Source: Deltaproteobacteria bacterium | GTDB taxonomy: Bacteria > Desulfobacterota > Binatia > UBA9968 > JAJDTQ01 | Assembly: GCA_026712905.1 (NCBI GenBank) | Contig: JAPOPM010000081.1 | Span: 1-64,000 of the forward strand | DNA length: 64,000 bases | Reading direction: 5' to 3' | Shown here: positions 1 through 8,490 of the stretch, piece by piece | Layout of the letters: each line of letters opens with the position of its first letter | Position numbering within the stretch: position 1 is the stretch's first letter | Made by a program: the position numbers and the translations under genes | The notes under the pieces: model-generated | Database searches by the model: none | Told to the model about the DNA's origin: nothing | What the model saw: the letters and a program-made list of their open reading frames with translations, nothing else

Positions 1-1
1 C

Positions 2-205
2 GTGCTCTCCCTCAACGCGGGGCGGGCGGTAACCTTCGATGCCCTGCTGCGCCAGGTGTGGAGCGCGCAGGCGGGCAACGTCGACCTGGTGCGCAACATG
101 GTCAAGAAGCTCCGCGCCAAGCTCGGCGAGGACGCCCAGAAGCCGACCTGGATATTCAACCTGCGCGGCGTCGGTTACCGCATGGCAAGGCCCGACGACG
201 GCTGA
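2..205 (+). CDS. OmpR/PhoB-type response regulator, C-terminal fragment (cut by window edge)
   Basis: The 67 visible residues form the winged-helix DNA-binding end of a two-component response regulator. They show the helix leading into DLVRNMVKKLRAKLGED and the closing beta-hairpin NLRGVGYRMARP, both typical of the trans_reg_C domain. The receiver domain lies upstream of the window, so target genes and the partner kinase are unknown. The gene ends with TGA at 203-205 and no partner kinase gene follows. The family call is firm; the specific regulator cannot be named. Confidence 0.85.
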   Translation: MLSLNAGRAVTFDALLRQVWSAQAGNVDLVRNMVKKLRAKLGEDAQKPTWIFNLRGVGYRMARPDDG

Positions 206-763
206 GGGCCGGCCGGCAATCAGGGACCGGCCGCGCGCACGGCAAGCGGCGGGAAACCGGCGAGGGCGGCGGTGAGACCCGTTCATACCGCAAGTCGGAC
301 CCCGCGATTTCGGCCTCGCTCGTCAATCGGCTTCGTTTCGCGTTCCAGGCGTTGTTATCGTCAACAAGATTCTTGATGCAACGTCGAATCTCTTCTAGCA
401 GGAACACGGCGCTTCCAAGAACTTCCAGCGCGTGAACATTATCAAAAAGCTAGGATACGTCTATGATGAATGCCAAGCGTGCAGTGGGCTCCGAACAAGG
501 CGCGTTCCGAAGCGGTGGAGGGGAGGCAAAACCCGGCTGCTGAATTCCGGCCTAGGGCGCGTACTTCGCGTCGATGCCCGAGATAGGTTCGGGTTCGGTT
601 CCGGCGGGCAGGGGTACGTCCCGGTGGGGCACGTGACTAAGAGGCGTCGAGAGCGTTCGACGCGTTCAGACTGTTGACAGAAGCATATCGCTACGGGGTT
701 GCCGGTGAACGGGAGGAACATCGTATCGGCGTACCAATTGTCACGGGCAGTTTGTCCGCTTAG
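206..763. other. Intergenic stretch with no recognisable gene
   Basis: The 558 bases between the response regulator and the transposase remnant contain only short overlapping frames without family resemblance. A CTAGGGC at 552-558 matches the outer bases of the reverse complement of the IS right end near 1369, so the original left end of that IS could lie here. I cannot recognise transposase N-terminal sequence between 559 and 763 in any frame. Confidence 0.5.
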
Positions 764-775
764 CCGGTACCAGAG

Positions 776-1353
776 ATGCGTGCGTGGAGAGTTACGCCTC
801 TGGACCAGGTCTTCGAGCAACTCCAAAGGGAGCAAATGGTGCGCATCAAGATCGAGGCGGTGTCGATAGACAGCACCATCGTCAAGGTCCATCCCGACGG
901 GACGGGGGCGTCAAAAAAAAACGCCCCCAAGCCATCGGCAAATCCCGAGTAGGCTGGACCACCAAGATTCATATGGTTGCCGCGGATGCTCGAACGGCTA
1001 TCACCTTCGCTCTCTCCCCTGGACAGGCCCACGACGCCCCAGAAGGACGGAAGCGGCTGAATCGCCTTGGTCAGCAGCATGACAGTCCCTCGCTGATCAT
1101 GGACCGTGCGTACGAAGGTAACGAGACGCGCCAGTTGGCTCTGGCTCTAGGGTTCACTCCCGTGGTGCCGCCGTTGTCCACGCGACTCGACCCATGGGTG
1201 TATGATCGCCACATGTACAAGCGACGCAATGAAATCGAATGGTTGTTTCGTCGTCTGAAGGGATTCCGGCGCATCTTCTCCCGCTTCGAGAAGCTCGACG
1301 TCATCTTCCTCGGCTTCATACTCTTCTCGCTCATCATCGAGGCCCTACGATAG
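776..1353 (+). pseudogene. IS5-family (IS427-like) transposase, 5'-truncated, with a -1 frameshift site
   Basis: Two overlapping frames together give the DDE part of an IS5-family transposase. Frame 2 from 776 reads LDQVFEQLQREQMVRIKIEAV and the first catalytic Asp in SIDSTIVKVHPDG. At the A8 run at 915-922 the reading must slip by -1 into the frame that reads RVGWTTKIH, SPGQAHDAP, the second Asp in IMDRAYEGN, and the Glu in RNEIEWLFRRLKGFRRIFSRFEKLD. A slippery A-run is normal in this IS group and may be programmed. The N-terminal helix-turn-helix part is missing or unrecognisable and a stop (761-763) precedes the readable part, so the copy is probably dead. Confidence 0.8.
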
Positions 1354-1369
1354 TGTTAACAGGCCCTAG
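776..1369 (+). mobile_element. IS5-family insertion sequence remnant
   Basis: Transposase codons end at 1353 and are followed at once by TGTTAACAGGCCCTAG, which looks like an IS5-type terminal inverted repeat ending near 1369. No convincing left repeat is seen; only CTAGGGC at 552-558 matches it. The element abuts a degraded integrase and a hydantoinase fragment, so the area has been rearranged more than once. Confidence 0.6.
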
Positions 1370-1483
1370 TCGGCCGCTGGCACACCCTCCCCGGTTCCGT
1401 GCCCGACCCTCCCGTTCGAATCAAACTGTTTGCCAATAGTTTGCCGGCTGCCCACCCGCCCATCTCCCGGCATGAAAAAGCCA

Positions 1484-1932
1484 GGTTGAACAGCTTGCAC
1501 CCGATCTCCAGCGCCCGGTTCGCCTGATACGGAATGTCGCGCAGGTCCAGATACAGCTTCGAGATGTGCTGCTGCTCCACCTCCTCCACCGCAACATGAC
1601 CGTAGGGGGCAGGATGAAGCGCTCCACGACGCTCTTGTACATCTTCCGGGTGTTCGGCTTGCACCGCACCTCGACGTGCTCCTCGAGATAGCGCGCGGCC
1701 AGCTCGGCCACGGTCAGCGCACCCGGAGCCGTCTGCGTCGGCTCCCCGCCGCTCTTGATGCGGGCGATGGTCTCGGCCGCCTGACGCCGCGCCCGGTCCG
1801 CGGAGATCACTCCGTGGCGCCCGATCGTCACCCGCCGCGACCGCCCCTTCATCCGCGTCTGCACGACATAGATCTTCGACCCCGACGGATAGACCCTGAC
1901 GCCAAAGCCCGGAAGCTTGTCGTCCCAGAGTG
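1484..1932 (-). pseudogene. Tyrosine recombinase/phage-type integrase remnant, truncated at both ends and frameshifted
   Basis: Read on the minus strand, the first piece shows an Arm-type DNA-binding domain (LWDDKLPGFGVRVYPSG, then RVTIGRHGVISADRARRQA) and the start of the SAM-like core-binding domain (LTVAELAARYLEEHVE, NTRKMYKSVVERFILP). A frameshift near 1605 moves the reading to YGHVAVEEVEQQHISKLYLDLRDIPYQANRALEIGCKLFNLA, the next part of the same family. Homology then stops before the catalytic R-H-R-Y domain. The 5' end is replaced at about 1930 by a fragment of hydantoinase A. The protein cannot be active. Confidence 0.8.
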
Positions 1933-1992
1933 CCGCCGATGTCGACGCCGACGATGTAACGACCTCGGGAATCACTCATAACTATTTGATAT
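1930..1992 (-). pseudogene. 5' fragment of a hydantoinase A gene fused to the integrase remnant
   Basis: On the minus strand the first 17 codons read MSDSRGRYIVGVDIGGT, nearly the start of the intact hydantoinase A gene at 29,990 (MSDSQGRYMVGVDIGGT). By direct comparison 57 of 63 bases (1930-1992 versus 29,941-30,003) are identical, including about a dozen bases upstream of the ATG. Homology ends abruptly inside the conserved DIGGTFTD motif, where integrase sequence takes over. This is the scar of a second, lost hydantoinase gene or of a recombination between two hyuA loci. Confidence 0.85.
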
Positions 1993-2330
1993 ACCGGAGC
2001 CCGTACGGTCCCGCGACAGGTGCTCACCGTGCACAGGGCTGAAACGATCGGTACGAATGGGCAAGTCGAGACGCACCAAGCTCTGCATCCTGCCTCCCTG
2101 GCCCATCCCGGACCCGTGTCTGACACCCCCGCAAACGGAAGTTCCCTGCTTTTATCGTCTCCCAACACGGCTGTCAAAGCAGTTTGCCGCAAAATTCGCC
2201 ATTTCTTGACGGGAAACGCCGCCCGGTGCTACCACCTTGGCGGAGGCGGCACTCGGCGGCAAGAGGCGGCGTGGCCGGGACGACATCGGGGCACCGTATC
2301 CCGCACGGAAACGCGTTCAGGAGGTTCAAC
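1993..2330. other. Intergenic stretch with no recognisable gene
   Basis: These 338 bases separate the hydantoinase scar from the epimerase gene. Open frames here show no family motifs. The last dozen bases hold the AGGAGG ribosome-binding site (2319-2324) of the epimerase gene. Confidence 0.5.
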
Positions 2331-3161
2331 GTGAGAACTTTGGTGACCGGGGGCTTGGGCAAGGTCGGCGAGCACGTCGTGGACGAGTTGTTGCGCGGCG
2401 GGCACGAAGTGACGGTGCTGGACCGCCTGCCCGGGCCGCGGGACGGTGGCGGCGCCAGGTACCTGGTGGGCGAGGTGCAGGACCTGGGCCAGATGATGGA
2501 AGCGGCCGCGGGGTCCGACGCCATCATCCACTTGGCCGCGATCCACAATCCCCACGTCGCCCCCACCGGCGTGGTCTTCGAGACCAACGTGACCGGCACG
2601 TTCAACGCGCACCACGCGGCGTTCCGGCTGGGCATCCCGCGGGTGGTCTCCACCAGCAGCAACGCCGCCGTGGGATGGGCCTACAGCGAAGGGGCGTTCA
2701 TGCCCGACTACCTGCCCATCGACGAGGAGCACCCGTGCCGGCCCATCGACGCCTACGGCCTGTCGAAGCAGGTAGGCGAGACCATCGCCCACTCCTACGC
2801 GCGCAAGGGCGTGGAGACGGTGGTGATCCGTCCCAGCGGCGTGGTGACCCCGGAGGCGCTGGAGGAGATCCGCCGCGCCGGCGGGCGCGAGGCCGGCGAG
2901 TGGCGCGAGTACAGCTACATCGACGTGCGCGACCTGGCCGTGGCCTTCCGGCTGGCGGTGGAGCGGCCCGTGGCCGGCGGCACGGTGATGTTCGTGGTGG
3001 CCGACGACAGCACCGTGACGGAGCCCCTGTGCAACGTTCTGCCGCGCATCAACCCCGCCATCGGCGACCGCGCGAGCGCGCTCACCGGAGCGGAGAGCGT
3101 CTTCACCAACGCCAAGGCGAAAGAGATCCTCGGATGGAAGCCGCGGCATTCGTGGCGCTGA
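2331..3161 (+). CDS. NAD(P)-dependent epimerase/dehydratase (extended SDR)
   Basis: The 276-residue protein has an N-terminal Rossmann fold with the glycine motif TGGLGKVG (residues 6-13), Ser109-Ser110 before the active site, and the catalytic Tyr142-x3-Lys146 pair in DAYGLSKQ. This is the extended SDR (UDP-sugar epimerase-like) family, which oxidises or epimerises nucleotide sugars or related small molecules in the cytosol. I chose the GTG at 2331 because AGGAGG lies seven bases upstream and the protein then starts directly with the Rossmann strand; the longer frame from 2184 adds unconserved sequence. A 3-hydroxyanthranilate dioxygenase gene follows after 73 bases on the same strand. The substrate is not deducible. 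Confidence 0.85.
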   Translation: MRTLVTGGLGKVGEHVVDELLRGGHEVTVLDRLPGPRDGGGARYLVGEVQDLGQMMEAAAGSDAIIHLAAIHNPHVAPTGVVFETNVTGTFNAHHAAFRLGIPRVVSTSSNAAVGWAYSEGAFMPDYLPIDEEHPCRPIDAYGLSKQVGETIAHSYARKGVETVVIRPSGVVTPEALEEIRRAGGREAGEWREYSYIDVRDLAVAFRLAVERPVAGGTVMFVVADDSTVTEPLCNVLPRINPAIGDRASALTGAESVFTNAKAKEILGWKPRHSWR

Positions 3162-3234
3162 CGCGGGAGTCTCTCGGGTTCAGCAGCGGCCGCGGACCCG
3201 ACGATAGAGACCCCCGTCCCTGAAAGGAGACCAC

Positions 3235-3777
3235 ATGTTCCCACACCTCACCCGCTTCAATCTCAAGCAATGGATCGACGAGAACCGGGGCGACTGGGGC
3301 CGGCGCCGGGTGATCTGGGAAGACTCGGACTTCATCATCTTCGTTACCCGCGGTCCCAATGACCGAACCGACTTCCACATCAATCCGGGCGACGAGATGT
3401 TCTACCAGCTCGAGGGCGAGCTGAACCTTCACTACCTGACCGCGGACCACCAACCCGAGGTCGCGGTGCTCCAGGAAGGCGAGATGTTCCTGCTGCCGCG
3501 CTTTGTGCCTCATTCGCCGCGCCGGCGCGACGGCTCCTGGACCCTCGTGGTGGAACGGGTGCGCCAACCCGGCGAGGACGACCACTTTATCTGGGTGTGC
3601 GGCAACTGCACCCACACCCTCTACGAGACCACCGTACACTTCAACGACCCGGCGGACTCGGTGCAACGGGCTTATGCGGCCATGGCCGCCGACGAGTCCC
3701 TGCGCCGCTGCACGCGCTGCGGCGAGACCGAGGCCGCGGTACGCAGCGAAGGGCCGGCGTTCGTTTGGAAGGGGTAG
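3235..3777 (+). CDS. nbaC: 3-hydroxyanthranilate 3,4-dioxygenase
   Basis: This 180-residue cupin is predicted to open the ring of 3-hydroxyanthranilate in the kynurenine or 2-nitrobenzoate routes, giving 2-amino-3-carboxymuconate semialdehyde. Catalytic iron ligands are His48, Glu54 and His93. The bacterial two-His rubredoxin-like C-terminus is complete, with CGNC (Cys122, Cys125) and CTRC (Cys159, Cys162) binding a second metal. Length matches bacterial family members. ACMSD-like amidohydrolases occur elsewhere in the window, but no kynureninase or other kynurenine gene is adjacent, so the pathway is split or the true substrate is a relative. Confidence 0.92.
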   Translation: MFPHLTRFNLKQWIDENRGDWGRRRVIWEDSDFIIFVTRGPNDRTDFHINPGDEMFYQLEGELNLHYLTADHQPEVAVLQEGEMFLLPRFVPHSPRRRDGSWTLVVERVRQPGEDDHFIWVCGNCTHTLYETTVHFNDPADSVQRAYAAMAADESLRRCTRCGETEAAVRSEGPAFVWKG

Positions 3778-3784
3778 CCTTGGA

Positions 3785-3804
3785 GTTCCCGTCGGCGTGG
3801 GAAC
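3785..3804. terminator. Possible bidirectional terminator hairpin between convergent genes
   Basis: GTTCCC at 3785-3790 and GGGAAC at 3799-3804 form a perfect 6-bp stem with an 8-base loop. It sits between the convergent ends of the dioxygenase and coaBC genes. There is no U-run, so termination is only inferred; it also resembles the TTCCC-N8-GGGAA core of the repeats seen elsewhere. Confidence 0.3.
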
Positions 3805-3825
3805 AACGGCAAGCGTGTCCTCGCT

Positions 3826-5058
3826 TCACGCCGTACGGCGTCGGGACGAGCTCTTGATGCGCCGCGGGGTTTGTTTCTTGTACTGGAGGTACCAGTCGTA
3901 GATGCGGTCGGCGACGGCGTCCTTGCTCATGAGCGGGAGCGGGGTGGCGCTGCCGTCGCGGTCGAGCAGCGTGACCACGTTGGTGTCCACGTCGAAACCG
4001 CTGCCCTCCTGGGTCACGTCGTTGGCCACCAGCAGATCGAGATTCTTCTTGTCCAGCTTGGCGCGGGCGTTGTCCATCAGGGACTCGGTCTCGGCGGCAA
4101 AACCCACTACCACTTGGTGACGCTTGCGAGCGGCCAGCTCGGCCACGATATCCGGATTGGGGACGAACTCCACGCTCAGGGAGCCGTCACCGCGCTTCAT
4201 CTTCCGGGCCGATGTCGCCCGCGGCCGGTAGTCGGCCACCGCCGCCGCCATAAAGACCGCGGTGGTGGTTTCGAACTCCGCCAACACGGCCTGATGCATC
4301 TCTTCGGCCGTGACCACCGGCACGGTCTTCACGCCGGTGGGCGGAGCCAGCGCCGTGGGGCCGCTTACCAGCGTCACCTGGGCGCCGCGTCGGGCCGCGG
4401 CCCGGGCCAGCGCGTAACCCATCTTCCCCGACGAGCGGTTGGAGAGGTAGCGCACCGGGTCCAGAGGCTCCCGGCTCGGGCCCGCGGTGATCAGGATGTG
4501 CTCGCCCGAAAGGTCCTTGGGCCGGAGCAGCGCACGGATCTCCTCGACGATGGCCGGGGGCTCCGGAAGCCGGCCCTTGCCCTCGTAGCCGCACGCCAGC
4601 GAGCCGGAGGCGGACTCCAAGACATGGTAGCCTGCGTCGCGCAGCTTCGCCAGATTGGCCTGAACCAAGGGGTGCGCCAGCATGTGCACGTTCATCGACG
4701 GCACCACCAGCACGGGCGCCTGGGTGGCAAGGACCACGGTGGTGAGGAGGTCGTCGGCGATGCCCGCGGCGAGCTTGCCGACGATGTTGGCGGTGGCGGG
4801 AGCGATCACCATCAGGTCGGCGCTGTCCGCCAGGTTGATGTGGCCGATCTCGGATTCCTGGGTCAGGCTGAAGAGGTCCGTGGCCACGGGGGCGCCCGAG
4901 AGGGTCTGGAAGCTCAGCGGCGTGACGAACTCGGCGGCCCCCCGAGTCATGACGACCCGGACGGTGCAGGAATCCTGCACCAGCAGACGGACCAGTTCCA
5001 GCGCCTTGTAGCAGGCGATGCCCCCGGTAACGCCCAGCACGATGTTCGGCTTCTCCAC
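3826..5058 (-). CDS. coaBC: Bifunctional phosphopantothenoylcysteine decarboxylase / phosphopantothenate-cysteine ligase
   Basis: This enzyme carries out two steps of coenzyme A synthesis: joining cysteine to phosphopantothenate, then FMN-dependent decarboxylation. The N-terminal CoaC half shows GVTGGIACYKALELVRLL, the active-site His in IGHINLADSADLMVIAPATAN, the PSMNVHM motif and the Cys-containing ACGYEGKGRLPEP loop. The C-terminal CoaB half begins at about residue 190 with ILITAGPSREPLDPVRYLSNRSSGKMG and continues through AAVADYRP, KMKR and FAAET. I take the GTG at 5058 as start because it places VEKPNIVLGVTGG at the N-terminus as in the family; an in-frame ATG at 5103 would add 15 unconserved residues. 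It is divergent from mlaA. Confidence 0.95.
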   Translation of the reverse strand: MEKPNIVLGVTGGIACYKALELVRLLVQDSCTVRVVMTRGAAEFVTPLSFQTLSGAPVATDLFSLTQESEIGHINLADSADLMVIAPATANIVGKLAAGIADDLLTTVVLATQAPVLVVPSMNVHMLAHPLVQANLAKLRDAGYHVLESASGSLACGYEGKGRLPEPPAIVEEIRALLRPKDLSGEHILITAGPSREPLDPVRYLSNRSSGKMGYALARAAARRGAQVTLVSGPTALAPPTGVKTVPVVTAEEMHQAVLAEFETTTAVFMAAAVADYRPRATSARKMKRGDGSLSVEFVPNPDIVAELAARKRHQVVVGFAAETESLMDNARAKLDKKNLDLLVANDVTQEGSGFDVDTNVVTLLDRDGSATPLPLMSKDAVADRIYDWYLQYKKQTPRRIKSSSRRRTA

Positions 5059-5210
5059 GGTCTCGTCTTCCCCTCGTCGTGTCGCACTCAAACCAGAAAA
5101 CAAGGTATCCCATCAATAGGTCGTTTACAAACCGCCGGACGTTCGTACCGCGGGTTGCTTTCAAAGGCCTCAGTGGTATTCTTGGGGAACCTCGGCGACT
5201 CCATACACTC

Positions 5211-5960
5211 ATGCGAAAACTGCATTTCCCCCTTCTCTTGCTCCTTCTTCTCCAACTGAGCCTGGCCCAACCCGCGGCTTCTCAGGGAGGATCCGCCGCC
5301 GGCCAGGAGGACGCGCCCGCTGTCAAGGAATTGAGCACGCGCGACCAGCACTACGACCGGATCGAATGGTTCAACGAGAAGATGTTCGCGTTCAACAGCG
5401 CTTTCGACCATTTCGTGTTGAAGCCCGTTGCGCTGACCTATGGCAGCATCCTGCCCACGCCCGCACAGGACGGCGTCCGCAGGGCCATCAACAACCTCGA
5501 CGTGGTTCGGAAGGTCGTCAACAATACCCTTCAAGGCAGACCGGTCAGCGCCAGCCGGGAGCTGGCCCGGTTCCTCATCAACAGCACCGTGGGCATCGCC
5601 GGCATCTTCGACATGGCCACCAAACTGGGCCTGGAACCCAGCGATCAGGACATGGGCATCACGTTGGGCGTATACGGGATCAGCCACGGCGCCTATCTCG
5701 TCTTGCCGCTTCTGCCTCCCACCACGTTCCGGGACGGCGTAGGCATGGCGGCGGACTCGTTGATGAATCCTCTGGGATATTTCGCTCCCTACTATGTGCC
5801 CCTGTCCGTCCGGGGCGTTGACATCGTGAACAATCGCGCCCTCAACAACAAGGTGTTCGAGGAGCTGGAACGCAGCATCGACCCCTACAGCTCGGCGCGG
5901 AACGCATACCTGCAAATCCGGCAGGGCAAGCTCCAGGCAGCGCGCGAAGCGGGGTACTAG
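5211..5960 (+). CDS. mlaA: MlaA/VacJ-family phospholipid transport protein
   Basis: MlaA sits in the outer membrane and feeds mislocalised phospholipids from the outer leaflet to the Mla retrograde pathway. The 249-residue protein has a leucine-rich signal peptide (residues 1-20). The MlaA fold follows: RIEWFNEKMFAFNSAFDHFVLKPVA, the NNLDVVRKVVNNTLQGR stretch, LARFLINSTVGIAGIFDMATKLGL, and YLVLPLLPPTTFRDGVG. Family members normally have a lipobox cysteine; the sequence here around the cleavage site (SLAQPAASQG) has none, so this copy may be soluble or held by protein contacts. No other mla genes are nearby. Confidence 0.88.
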   Translation: MRKLHFPLLLLLLLQLSLAQPAASQGGSAAGQEDAPAVKELSTRDQHYDRIEWFNEKMFAFNSAFDHFVLKPVALTYGSILPTPAQDGVRRAINNLDVVRKVVNNTLQGRPVSASRELARFLINSTVGIAGIFDMATKLGLEPSDQDMGITLGVYGISHGAYLVLPLLPPTTFRDGVGMAADSLMNPLGYFAPYYVPLSVRGVDIVNNRALNNKVFEELERSIDPYSSARNAYLQIRQGKLQAAREAGY

Positions 5961-6026
5961 TGTCGTGTCCCGTAGGGTGCCGTCACGGCGGCACGACCGA
6001 GCTGACGAAAACTCTGCGATGAAGCC

Positions 6027-7139
6027 ATGAGCAAGCCATCCCTCCTTTCGGGGCGGAAGATCGACCCCAAGCCCATCGACGCCGGCACGAGCATCGTCGA
6101 TCTCATCGACGACAACTTCGTCTCCTACAACAGCGGGCGTCTGCGAGAGGCCTGTCAGCTCTTCACCGAGAAGATCCTCGCGGACGACGTGACCGTGGGA
6201 CTCAGCATCACCGGGGCGCTGACGCCGGCGGGGCTCGGCATGACCGCCTTCATCCCGCTCATCGAGCACGGCTTCGTCGACTGGATCGTCAGCACCGGCG
6301 CGAACCTCTATCACGACACCCACTTCGCCATCGGCCTGTCCATGCACCGGGGCACCTTCGAGGCCGACGACGTGGACCTGCGGGAACAAGGCGTCGTGCG
6401 CATCTACGACATCTTCTTCGACTACGACGTGCTCATCTCCACCGACGACTTCTTCCGCGAGATCCTCAAGGCGCCCGAGTTCCAGAAGGAGATGGGGACC
6501 GCGGAGATGCATTACCGCGTGGGCCGCTATCTCGACGAGCGCGAGAAGATCCTGGGGCTGGAGCGGCGCTCGCTCTTGGCCGCCGCCTACCGGAGCGGCG
6601 TGCCGGTATACACCTCCTCGCCCGGGGACAGCTCCATCGGCATGAACGTCGCCGCCCTCGCACTCAAGGGCAACGGCCTGCGCTTCGACGTGTCGCGCGA
6701 CGTCAACGAATCCGCCGCCCTGGTGCTCGAGGCCAAGCGGCGCGGCGGACGCAGCGCCGCGGTCATCCTCGGCGGCGGCTCGCCCAAGAACTTCCTGCTC
6801 CAGACCGAGCCGCACATCCAGGAGGTGTTGGGGCTGGAGGAAAAGGGCTTCGACTACTTCATCCAGGTCACCGACGCGCGCGTCGACACCGGCGGCCTCT
6901 CCGGGGCGACGCCGGCCGAGGCGGTGAGCTGGGGCAAGGTGGACCCGGACCAACTGCCGGACTCCGTGGTCTGCTACGTCGACAGCACCATCGCCGTCCC
7001 GCTGATGACCGCCTACGCCATCAACAAGCACGCGCCGCGCAAGCTGAAGCGCCTCTACGACACACGGGAGGAGGCGCTGGAGCACATCGCCGGCGAGATC
7101 CGCGAGAAGTTCGGCAACGTGCCGCTGGCGCAGCGCTGA
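6027..7139 (+). CDS. Deoxyhypusine synthase-family protein (bacterial DHS-like)
   Basis: This 370-residue protein belongs to the deoxyhypusine/homospermidine synthase fold, which transfers the aminobutyl group of spermidine in an NAD-dependent reaction. Conserved elements include STGANLYHD (residues 89-97), [11 protein letters not shown] (about 198-207), LGGGSPKNF (248-256) and the catalytic lysine in SWGK (Lys304). Bacteria have no eIF5A, so the acceptor is probably a small amine such as putrescine (homospermidine formation) or an unknown protein. It is 67 bases downstream of mlaA on the same strand; moeA follows after 73 bases. Family is firm, substrate is not. Confidence 0.88.
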   Translation: MSKPSLLSGRKIDPKPIDAGTSIVDLIDDNFVSYNSGRLREACQLFTEKILADDVTVGLSITGALTPAGLGMTAFIPLIEHGFVDWIVSTGANLYHDTHFAIGLSMHRGTFEADDVDLREQGVVRIYDIFFDYDVLISTDDFFREILKAPEFQKEMGTAEMHYRVGRYLDEREKILGLERRSLLAAAYRSGVPVYTSSPGDSSIGMNVAALALKGNGLRFDVSRDVNESAALVLEAKRRGGRSAAVILGGGSPKNFLLQTEPHIQEVLGLEEKGFDYFIQVTDARVDTGGLSGATPAEAVSWGKVDPDQLPDSVVCYVDSTIAVPLMTAYAINKHAPRKLKRLYDTREEALEHIAGEIREKFGNVPLAQR

Positions 7140-7212
7140 TTCATGGCGCGCAACTCGCCATGAGCATGCCTCAGGCCTCGGGGCCCGAGGCAGCCCCGCC
7201 GAGTTTGGAAAA

Positions 7213-8466
7213 ATGACCACGACAAATGCTCACAAGGCATTTTTCAGGGTGGTGACGCCGGCGGAGGCGTTGGCGGCATTGTGCCAGGTCGACCCCGTCG
7301 AAGCGGAGGCTGTCCCCACCACCGAGGCGCGCGGCCGCGTGCTGGCCGAAGACCTCTACTCGCAAGTGGATCTCCCCCACTTCAACCGGGCCGGCATGGA
7401 CGGCTACGCGGTCATGGCGCGGGATACCTTCGGCGCCAGTCCCGCCCTGCCCGCCTACCTCAGGCTCGCGGGAACCGTGGAGATGGGAGAGGAGGCCACG
7501 CGCCGCCTGGGCGCGCGCGCGGCCGTGCGCATCTCCACCGGCGGCATGCTTCCACCCGGGAGCGACGCCGTAGTCATGGTGGAGCACACCGAGGAGACCG
7601 GCGACGGGTCCGTGGAGATCCACAGGGCCGCCTCCCCCTGGCTCAACGTCATCCAGGTGGGCGACGACATCCGCAAGGGCGATCCCGTGTTCGCGCGCGG
7701 AAGGCGGCTGCGCGCCCATGACCTCGGGGCGCTCACCGGCATCGGCATCGCGTCGGTGCCGGTGTACCGCAAACCGCGGGTGACCCTCATCTCCACGGGC
7801 GACGAGATCGTCGGGGTGGACCGGGAGCCCCGGCCCGGACAGGTGCGCAACATCAACCAGCACTCGCTGGCCGGCCTCATCGCGGAGTGCGGCGCCACGA
7901 TGAACGATCTCGGCGTGGTGCCCGACGAACCGGCGGCGTTGCGGGCCGCGCTGACCGAAGGCCTTGGCTGGGGCGACCTGGTGCTGCTCTCGGGCGGCAG
8001 TTCCATGGGCACGCGGGACATGGCGGTGGAGGTCATTCAATCGTTGCCGGATTCGCTGATCTTCTTTCACGGCATCTCCGTAAGCCCGGGCAAACCCACC
8101 ATCTATGCCCACGCCGCGGGGAAGTCCGTACTGGGACTTCCCGGCTACCCGGTGTCCGCGCTGGTGATATTCGACCTGTTCGCCGCGCCGCTGATCCGCG
8201 CGCTGTCCGGCGAGAGCACGCCCGCCGCGCACACGGGACGGAACACGGTTCGGGCGGTGATGGACACCAACGTTTCGTCGCAGACCGGCCGCGAGGATTA
8301 CGTACGCGTCACCCTCGCGAGCCGCGGCGAAACGGTGTACGCCCTACCGCTGCCCAGCAAGTCCGGCGCCATCTTCACCCTGGTCAAGGCCGACGGCATG
8401 GTGCGCATCGACCTCAACCGCGAGGGACTGGAGCAGGGCGAGGAGGTGGAGGTACTGCTTTTCTGA
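7213..8466 (+). CDS. moeA: Molybdopterin molybdenumtransferase MoeA
   Basis: MoeA inserts molybdate into adenylylated molybdopterin in the cytosol, the last step of basic Moco synthesis. The 417-residue length is normal. Signatures seen are PHFNRAGMDGYAV (residues about 56-68), RISTGGMLPPGSDAVVMVEHTEE, the MoCF-domain STGDEIVG, LLSGGSSMGTRD and FHGISVSPGKPT. A second MoeA-type gene starts 24 bases after its stop, so the two are likely co-transcribed. A molybdopterin oxidoreductase that could use the cofactor is encoded at 33,700-35,754. Confidence 0.95.
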   Translation: MTTTNAHKAFFRVVTPAEALAALCQVDPVEAEAVPTTEARGRVLAEDLYSQVDLPHFNRAGMDGYAVMARDTFGASPALPAYLRLAGTVEMGEEATRRLGARAAVRISTGGMLPPGSDAVVMVEHTEETGDGSVEIHRAASPWLNVIQVGDDIRKGDPVFARGRRLRAHDLGALTGIGIASVPVYRKPRVTLISTGDEIVGVDREPRPGQVRNINQHSLAGLIAECGATMNDLGVVPDEPAALRAALTEGLGWGDLVLLSGGSSMGTRDMAVEVIQSLPDSLIFFHGISVSPGKPTIYAHAAGKSVLGLPGYPVSALVIFDLFAAPLIRALSGESTPAAHTGRNTVRAVMDTNVSSQTGREDYVRVTLASRGETVYALPLPSKSGAIFTLVKADGMVRIDLNREGLEQGEEVEVLLF

Positions 8467-8490
8467 TACGATAAGAAGCGTTGGCAACCG

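Noticed and set aside
2229-3149. Long open frame antisense to the epimerase gene (306 codons)
   Set aside because: High-GC shadow frame; low-complexity His/Arg/Val composition and no family motif, while the sense strand encodes a clear SDR.
5088-7220. 710-codon minus-strand frame over mlaA and the deoxyhypusine-synthase-like gene
   Set aside because: Both sense genes have strong family motifs; the antisense product is a composition artefact.
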